From contig NC_090028.1 in the NCBI RefSeq assembly GCF_037176765.1, forward strand, positions 23,177,509 to 23,241,508: DNA of 64,000 nucleotides. Direction: 5' to 3'. The notes beneath the pieces are model-generated. The model saw nothing but the letters and a program-made list of their open reading frames with translations, was not told where the DNA came from and ran no database searches. This DNA comes from Anolis sagrei (Eukaryota; Chordata; Lepidosauria; Squamata; Anolidae). The position numbers were made by a program, and so were the translations under genes. Positions 58,510 through 64,000 of the stretch are shown here, one piece after another; positions within the stretch are counted from its first letter, which is position 1, and every line of letters starts with the position of its first letter.

Positions 58510-59240
58510 ACGCAGAGTGCATCTAAAGTATCCGTAGGGATACTAAAGTATCCGTAGGGATACCAAGGTGCTTGTCTATAAAGCTATTGTCCTCCCAACC
58601 CTGCTATATGCCTGTGAGACGTGGACTGTCTACAGATGTCACATGCAACTCCTGGAACGATTCCATCAGCGCTGCCTCCGGAAAATCCTGCAAATCTCTT
58701 GGGAAGACAGGCGGACAAATGTCAGCGTGCTGGAAGAAGCAAAGACCACCAGCATTGAAGCAATGATCCTCCGCCACCAACTCCGCTGGACTGGCCACGT
58801 TGTCCGGATGCCCGACCACCGTCTCCTAAAGCAGTTGCTCTACTCCGAACTCAAGAACGGAAAACGGAATGTTGGAGGACAGGAAAAGAGATTTAAAGAT
58901 GGGCTCAAAGCCAACCTTAAAAACTCTGGCATAGACACTGAGAACTGGAAAGCCCTGGCCCTTGACCGCTCCAGCTGGAGGTCAGCTGTGACCAGCAGTG
59001 CTGTAGAATTTGAGGAGGCAGGAATGGAGGGCGAAAGGGAGAAGCGTGCCAAGAGGAAGGCGCGTCAAGCCAACCCCGACCGAGACCGCCTTCCACCTGG
59101 AAACCAATGCCCTCACTGCGGAAGAAGATGCAGAGCAAGAATAGGGTTCCACAGCCACATACGGACCCACAAGAATATTGGAAGACAATCATCCTCGGAA
59201 AACGAGGGATCGCCTAAGTAAGTAAGTAAGTAAGCATCTA
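58510..59240 (+). mobile_element. LINE ORF2 C-terminal part with zinc-finger end
   Basis: A 217-codon open frame (58568-59221) includes [59 protein letters not shown] and a C-terminal CPHCGRRCRARIGFHSHIRT. It ends in (TAAG)n. It is well preserved. The clade is uncertain (RTE-like or relative). A short tandem duplication (AAAGTATCCGTAGGGATACC) lies at its 5' edge. Confidence 0.8.
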
Positions 59241-59241
59241 A

Positions 59242-59455
59242 AGTATAGAATGAATGCAGTTTGGCACCACTTGAAGTGCCATGGCTGAATGCTATGGAAT
59301 AATGGGAGCTGCAGTTTGGTGAGGCACCTGGACTCTTTGGCAGAGGAGGCTAAAGACTTTGCAAAACTACAACTCCCAAGATCTCATAGCATTGAGCCAT
59401 GGTAGTTCAAGTTGTGTCAAACTGCATTCATTCTAGAGTGTAGATGCAGCTTATG
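59242..59455. mobile_element. Palindromic MITE (GCATCTACAC family)
   Basis: Inverted arms: TGCAGTTTGGCACCACTTGA and CAAACTGCATTCATTCTAGA, with GCATTGAGCCATGG and its inverse. Confidence 0.7.
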
Positions 59456-60149
59456 ACTTGCATAAGACTTTTGTGAAATACCTTAGGTCAGCAACACCGG
59501 TTCTGGCATCATGAAGTTACGCAATGCAAGATTTGAGGCCAAGCAATTTTCTACAATTGTGCATTAGCTTCTACTTCCAAAAGTTTTCTAATTTCTTGAG
59601 TAACTTACATATACATTAGTTCTGAAATCATTTTCCCATGTTTTGCATAGAGATTGTTTTCTATGCAAAGAAAATGTATTTCTGTGCAGAAAACCTTTTT
59701 TGTACAGAAAATTATGTGTGTGCTTGTATGCATTCAACGTGTTCCTATTTGCAAGGAAAAGTATGAGATTCGATGGTCTGAATTGCACACTTATTCTTAC
59801 ACAAACCCTATTAAACTCCAAAAAGGAGACTGATGGTAGCCAAGAGTGTAACCAATGCTCTTGTGTATTTGTCTGAAAATCTCAGCAGCAATCGTCTTCC
59901 GAAACACAAAAGCAAAGAGTTTTGTAAAAAGCCAACAAATGTACAAAACAGTACAAGGATGAGATATTTCCGCTTCCCGGCCCCCTTGTTTACCACTGTT
60001 ATAGCAATTATGGAGGAAATAAAATATGAAATTGAAAGAAAAGCACTTTGAAAAAAGGATGGAGTGAGAGAAGAGGGGAGAAATAAACCATTCTGTTAAG
60101 GCATATCATCCTATCCCTTCAGATTCCTGTCAATGGCTGTGTTAGGCAA

Positions 60150-60370
60150 GTTAGGGTGCATCTACACTGTGGAACAAATGCAGTTTGACACTGCTTTGAC
60201 TCAATGTGACGGAATAGCGTGAATTGTAGTTTGGTGAGGCACCAGCACCATTTGACAGAGAAGACTAAAGACCTTCTAAATCTACAACTCTCAGTGCTTC
60301 ATAGCATTGAGCCATGGGAATTCAAGTGGTACCAAACTGCATTAATTGTATAGCGTAGATGCTCTTTGAG
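60150..60370. mobile_element. Palindromic MITE (GCATCTACAC family)
   Basis: GTGCATCTACACTGTGGAAC pairs with TATAGCGTAGATGCTC. The central GTGAGGCACCAGCACC is typical of the family. Confidence 0.75.
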
Positions 60371-60499
60371 ACTTATAACCTTGTGACTGTTTTGCATCCA
60401 TATTTCCATAACCACAATTAATGCCCCTGCAACCTATTTTCAAAGTTAACCAATTGAGTCCCATATTCCGGGAAATTGTGAGAGAAGAAGCTGGGGGTT

Positions 60500-60702
60500 A
60501 ATCTCCATGATGCAATTAATGCAGTTTAGCATCACTTTAACTGCCATGGCCCAATACTATGGCTTCATGGGATGTGTAATTCCACCGGGGTTTTAGCCTT
60601 CTCTTCCAAAGAGTTTTGCTGATGCCTCACCAAACAATTCCCATGATTACATGTCCATTAAAACAGTATCAAACTGCATTAATTCTACAGTGTAGATGCA
60701 CT
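60500..60702. mobile_element. Palindromic MITE (GCATCTACAC family)
   Basis: AATTAATGCAGTTTAGCATC and CAAACTGCATTAATTCTACA are opposed. The centre is in inverted order relative to the 60150 copy. Confidence 0.7.
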
Positions 60703-60765
60703 CCTAGAGCTGCCATTCACTGGCCATGTCATCTTGCAGTATCCTGCTTTCCAGCATCACAAAAA

Positions 60766-60885
60766 CGAGGCTGGATCTACAATGCCATATAATGCAATTT
60801 GGATACATCACATAGGTCTACACTAACCATATAATGCAGTACAAACTCATTATAGGCCAATGTAGATCCAGCCTCAGGCCTTCAT
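60766..60885. mobile_element. Palindromic MITE (ATATAATCCAG family)
   Basis: GGCTGGATCTACAATGCCAT and CCAATGTAGATCCAGCC are inverted. Confidence 0.65.
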
Positions 60886-60959
60886 GATATCTGACTGGTT
60901 CTTCTGGTGGGTTTTGGGGTTGTATCAGGAATTATGGAGAACAGCTATCCTATCAAAGC

Positions 60960-61550
60960 TATGCCTCCAAAGCATAACCTTAAAGTGGTGTCAAACCACA
61001 TTCATCCTACAGTGTAGATGTGTGTTCTAACTCTAACTACTTCTGCATGCTTGGCTTCTCCTGGAAGATTTCGAGCTGAATGGAGGAAGTTGGAGAAGAA
61101 GTCACACATAATATAACAACTGATTTCATTCCTAAGGCCTTCCAAAACAACAAAAACAACAACACCCTGGTGAGCCGAATGCCAGATCGGGACTTTGGCG
61201 ACTCGTTTGACCGTCTCATCGCTAACATGCTGCAGAAGGGAGCCGAGCATCTGATGTTGTTAAATGTGAAAAGACAGCAGTCAAAACAGAAGAAGAAGAA
61301 GAAGGAAAGAAGTTGAAACAAAAGGATGAGGAATGAGAGAGGGAGAGAGATGCTTTGCCGGATGGAATGAGAAAGCGAGGTCCGCTTCGGGAGCCGGAGA
61401 AATTGCTCCGCAATGTGCAGTGAGAGGAAGTTGCGTCGTCTTCCTTTTGGTCATCTCCTCCCAGTTTTTTTTCTTTCCTTCTGAAGATGAATTGTGCTTT
61501 TTCCTCCCTCCTTCCCTTCTCCCAATCCAGGAGGCACCATGGGTTTTTCT
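60960..61550 (-). other. COTL1: Probable COTL1 3' untranslated region
   Basis: About 600 bp directly after the COTL1 stop are largely free of recognised repeats, apart from a MITE arm near 60980-61020 and short GAA and CT runs. No reverse-strand AATAAA was found here, so the end of the transcript is not placed. Confidence 0.45.
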
Positions 61551-61661
61551 CTATTCCGTTTGTGCGTCGTAGTTTGCGCCGCCGGCTTTCTTCAGTTCCC
61601 CCTTGATGTAGTCTTCATCCAGTTCTTTGTGGTCGCTGATCACAAACTCTTTGGCAAAATT
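61551..61661 (-). CDS. COTL1: COTL1 last coding exon, coactosin-like protein
   Basis: After an acceptor reading CCTCACAG, 36 codons and a TAG encode NFAKEFVISDHKELDEDYIK and the tail GELKKAGGANYDAQTE. This is the C-terminus of coactosin-like protein 1, an ADF-homology protein of about 142 residues that binds F-actin and 5-lipoxygenase in the cytosol. The match to the human end as remembered is nearly complete. The upstream exons would lie at higher coordinates beyond this window. Its position next to MEAK7 agrees with the known gene order. Confidence 0.95.
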   Translation of the reverse strand, partial: NFAKEFVISDHKELDEDYIKGELKKAGGANYDAQTE

Positions 61662-61814
61662 CTGTGAGGGAAGAGAGATTTCAAACCATGTGTCAATGTA
61701 TAATTTCCATCCCTTCTTGCGAGAAGGTCACACAACAGAGGTAAAAGCTTAAAAACAAGTACAGGTCCATTTCTATAAAATGATGCATATCCAACACCGG
61801 ACAGAATGGCTAAG

Positions 61815-62444
61815 ATGTATAAAAATAATTATAGCACTTGTTGGAAATGTGGGGGGAAAGTGGGCACCTTTTACCATATGTGGTGGACATGTACAAGGAT
61901 GGCGGAAAGGGTGGCTAGGATGTATACAAATGGTTCTAGCGATTGTTGGAAATGTGGGGAGAAAGTGGGCACCTCTTACCATATGTGGTGGACATGTACA
62001 AGGGTGCCAGAAAAGATGGCTAGGATGTATACAAATAGTTCTAGCAATTGTTGGAAATGTGGGGGGAAAGCGGGCACCTTTTACCATATATGGTGGACAA
62101 GTACAAGGACACCGGAAAGGATCGCTAGGATGTATACAAATAGTTCTAGCGATTGTTGGAAATGTGGGGGGAAAGTGGGCACCTTTTACCATATATGGTG
62201 GACATGTACAAGGACACCGGAAAGGATCGCTAGGATGTATACAAATAGTTCTAGCGATTGTTGGAAATGTGGGGGGAAAGTGGGCACCTTTTACCACATG
62301 TGGTGGACATGTACAAGGACACCAGAAAGGATGGCTAGGATGTATACAAATAGTTCTAGTGATTGTAGGAAATGTGAGGGGAAAGTGGGCATCTTTTACC
62401 ATATGTGGTGGACATGTACAAGGAAGCCGGAAAGGATGGCTAGG
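61815..62444 (+). repeat. 105-bp tandem array, open through six units
   Basis: Six 105-bp units start at 61815, 61920, 62025, 62130, 62235 and 62340, followed by a partial unit. Each reads MYTNSSSDCWKCGGKVGTFY followed by HMWWTCTRTPERMAR, that is CxxC, H and C in the pattern of an L1-type ORF2 C-terminal knuckle. The frame 61806-62582 stays open across all units. A lone related unit lies at 62871-62945. The array sits in the last COTL1 intron, antisense to the gene. Confidence 0.9.
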
Positions 62445-62491
62445 ATGTATACTATTGCAACAGATAAAAACATGCATACTAATAATAAAAA

Positions 62492-62764
62492 TGTATTGTC
62501 GAAGGCTTTCATGGCCAGAATCATTAGGTTGTTGTGTGTTTTCTGGGCTGTCTGGCCATGTTCCAAAAGCATTTTCTCCTGATATTTCACCCACATCTTT
62601 GGCAGGCATCCACAGAGGGTGTGAGACCTCACAACCTCTGAGATGCCTGCCATAGATACAGGTGAAACATCAGGAGATAATGCTTCTTGAACATGGCCAT
62701 ACAACCCAGAAAATACACAACAACCCAGGGATTCTGGCCATGAAAGCCTTCGACAATACTACCC
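62492..62764. mobile_element. Penelope-like foldback with 11-bp duplication
   Basis: Arms TATTGTCGAAGGCTTTCATG (62494) and CATGAAAGCCTTCGACAATA (ending about 62759) are inverted over about 130 bp each. AATAATAAAAA flanks both sides (62481-62491, 62765-62775). No coding centre remains. Confidence 0.85.
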
Positions 62765-62964
62765 AATAATAAAAAACATTTAAAACGAAATATAAGTAGT
62801 TGCTGTAACACGTCCTAAAACATACATTAAACTATAATACACTTTAAGACCACCCCTAAATACATAATGTATTCTAGTGATTGTTGGAAATGTGGGGGGA
62901 AAGTGGCCAGCTTTTACCGTATGTGGTGGTCATGTAAAAGCTTCCCACAAGGATGATAAAACAT

Positions 62965-63200
62965 CAAAACATCCAGAAGTCCCCTGGGCAACGTCCTTTC
63001 AGATGGCCAATTCTCTCACACCAGAAGCGACTTGCAGTTTCTCGAGTCATTCCTGACACCAGGGGGATGGGGACCATCCTTGTGGGAGGCTTCTCTCATG
63101 TCCCTGCTTGAGGAGCTGCAGCTGACAGGGGGAGCTCAACCTGCTGTCCTGGGATTCGAACCACTGCAGTCATTTTTATCCAGTGCAGGTAAGTGACTTG
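62965..63200. mobile_element. Rearranged SINE (inverted halves)
   Basis: The SINE body (CACCAGAAGCGACTTGCAGT) is followed by sequence in the opposite sense with CATGTCCCTGCTTGAGGAGC and GGGATTCGAACCACTGCAG (inverse B box). It is related to the copy at 31463. Confidence 0.6.
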
Positions 63201-63204
63201 AGTG

Positions 63205-63532
63205 TTGTGCTAGAGGTGCACAATTAATGCAGTTTGACACTACTTCTACTAGCATGGCTCAATGCTATGCAATCATGGAATCATAGAGACCTTGTGGGCC
63301 ATCCAGTCCAACCCCATTCTGCCAAGAAGCAGGACAATTGCGTTCAAAGCAGTCCCAACAGGTGGCCATCCAGCCTCTGTTTAAAAGCCTCCAAAGAAGA
63401 AACCTTTTAGTCTTCTCTGCCCAAAATACAGGTTAGTCAATAAACTACAACTCCAAGATTCCATAGCACTGAGCTATGGCAGTTAAAGGGGTGTCAAACT
63501 GGTTCATTCAACAGTGTAGATGCACTTTGGTC
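63205..63532. mobile_element. MITE split by a CR1 3' end
   Basis: MITE arms (GCACAATTAATGCAGTTTGA and CAACAGTGTAGATGCAC) enclose a reverse-strand CR1 3' end at 63278-63400 (AATCATAGAGACCTTGTGGG ... AGCCTCTGTTTAAAAGCC). Confidence 0.75.
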
Positions 63533-63869
63533 TTGCTGAAACATCAGGGGAATTGATGCAAAAGAAACCAATGTTCAATTCCTCTTAAATTGCAGACATA
63601 TTCATCACAGAGACAAGTGTCTTTCCGCTTGTCTTTCTTTGCTGCCATCACGTTGTGCTTCTTCCAGCCTCGGCTTTGCCTAAAGGATGAATGGCATCCT
63701 TTGTGTCCATTCCACAACATATGGGTATCACAAACAAGTACAGCCATTGCTTCCAGGAAGTTGAAGATGCTGCAATGCCCTGAATTGCTTCACAGAACAA
63801 GGTTGGATTTGCACAACATTATCACAGGAAGCCACAGCAAATGCTGCTCCTTGCAAACATTTGCATCTT
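63533..63869. other. COTL1 intron, nothing recognised
   Basis: No repeat, exon or tandem structure was recognised. Confidence 0.4.
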
Positions 63870-64000
63870 ATGTGATGCATCTACATTGAAGAATTAATGC
63901 TGTTTGGCACCACTTTAAATGCCTTGTATGAACGATACAGAATCCTGGGAGTTGTAGTTTTACAAGGTCTTTCGCCTCCTCTACCAAAGAGTGCTGGTGC
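63870..64000. mobile_element. MITE, cut by the window edge
   Basis: GATGCATCTACATTGAAGAA through TGGGAGTTGTAGTTTTACAA is one arm and the centre of the GCATCTACAC family. Confidence 0.7.

Noticed and set aside
61773-62655. 278- and 291-codon frames overlapping the 105-bp array in other frames
   Set aside because: They are by-products of the 105-bp periodicity; only the CxxC frame matches a known LINE motif.

Overview
The window is nuclear DNA from a squamate reptile, probably an iguanian such as an anole. This rests on a tRNA-derived SINE with a BovB-like tail (Sauria-type), several LINE clades side by side (CR1, L2, BovB/RTE, an R4-like element, Penelope), hAT, mariner and Helitron DNA transposons, (ATT)n tails, and spliced vertebrate genes. 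The species cannot be told from the sequence alone.

Three host genes are present in the order ATP2C2 (+), MEAK7/TLDC1 (-), COTL1 (-), the order I recall for human 16q24.1. Positions 743-8094 hold the last nine coding exons of ATP2C2, a secretory-pathway Ca2+/Mn2+ ATPase. Positions 10282-31109 hold the whole MEAK7 coding region in seven exons (471 codons). Its likely promoter is a CpG-rich segment at about 38.1-38.9 kb. Positions 51551-61661 were checked for COTL1 and only its final coding exon (61551-61661) is present. ATP2C2 and MEAK7 converge tail to tail with about 2.2 kb between their stops. All coding phases close across the splice sites. One MEAK7 intron uses a GC donor.

Most of the rest is transposon-derived. 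1-8.5 kb: ATP2C2 introns with CR1 and a palindromic MITE. 10.4-31 kb: MEAK7 introns with CR1, many 3'-truncated L2 copies, an R4-like LINE, old LTR fossils and a roughly 120-bp tandem array split by an LTR fossil. 31-38 kb: a SINE, BovB, a deleted mariner with TA duplications, and a Helitron carrying a hAT insertion with a perfect 8-bp duplication. 38-48 kb: promoter region, purine tract, a second copy of the same hAT, a SPIN-like hAT and a nearly perfect palindromic MITE. 48-52.5 kb: a deep nest of elements inside BovB. 52.8-54.4 kb: a minisatellite split by L2, itself split by another LINE. 54.8-59.2 kb: a Penelope-like foldback with a 10-bp duplication, CR1 and two further LINEs. 61.8-62.8 kb: a 105-bp tandem array, open through six units, built from a LINE C-terminal CxxC/HxxxxC segment.

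The most unusual structures are this open tandem array, the CCAAT-box repeat array next to the CpG island, and the non-autonomous hAT family that carries Helitron sequence. No operon-like or bacterial defence system is present. Family names for repeats are recognition from memory, not database results.
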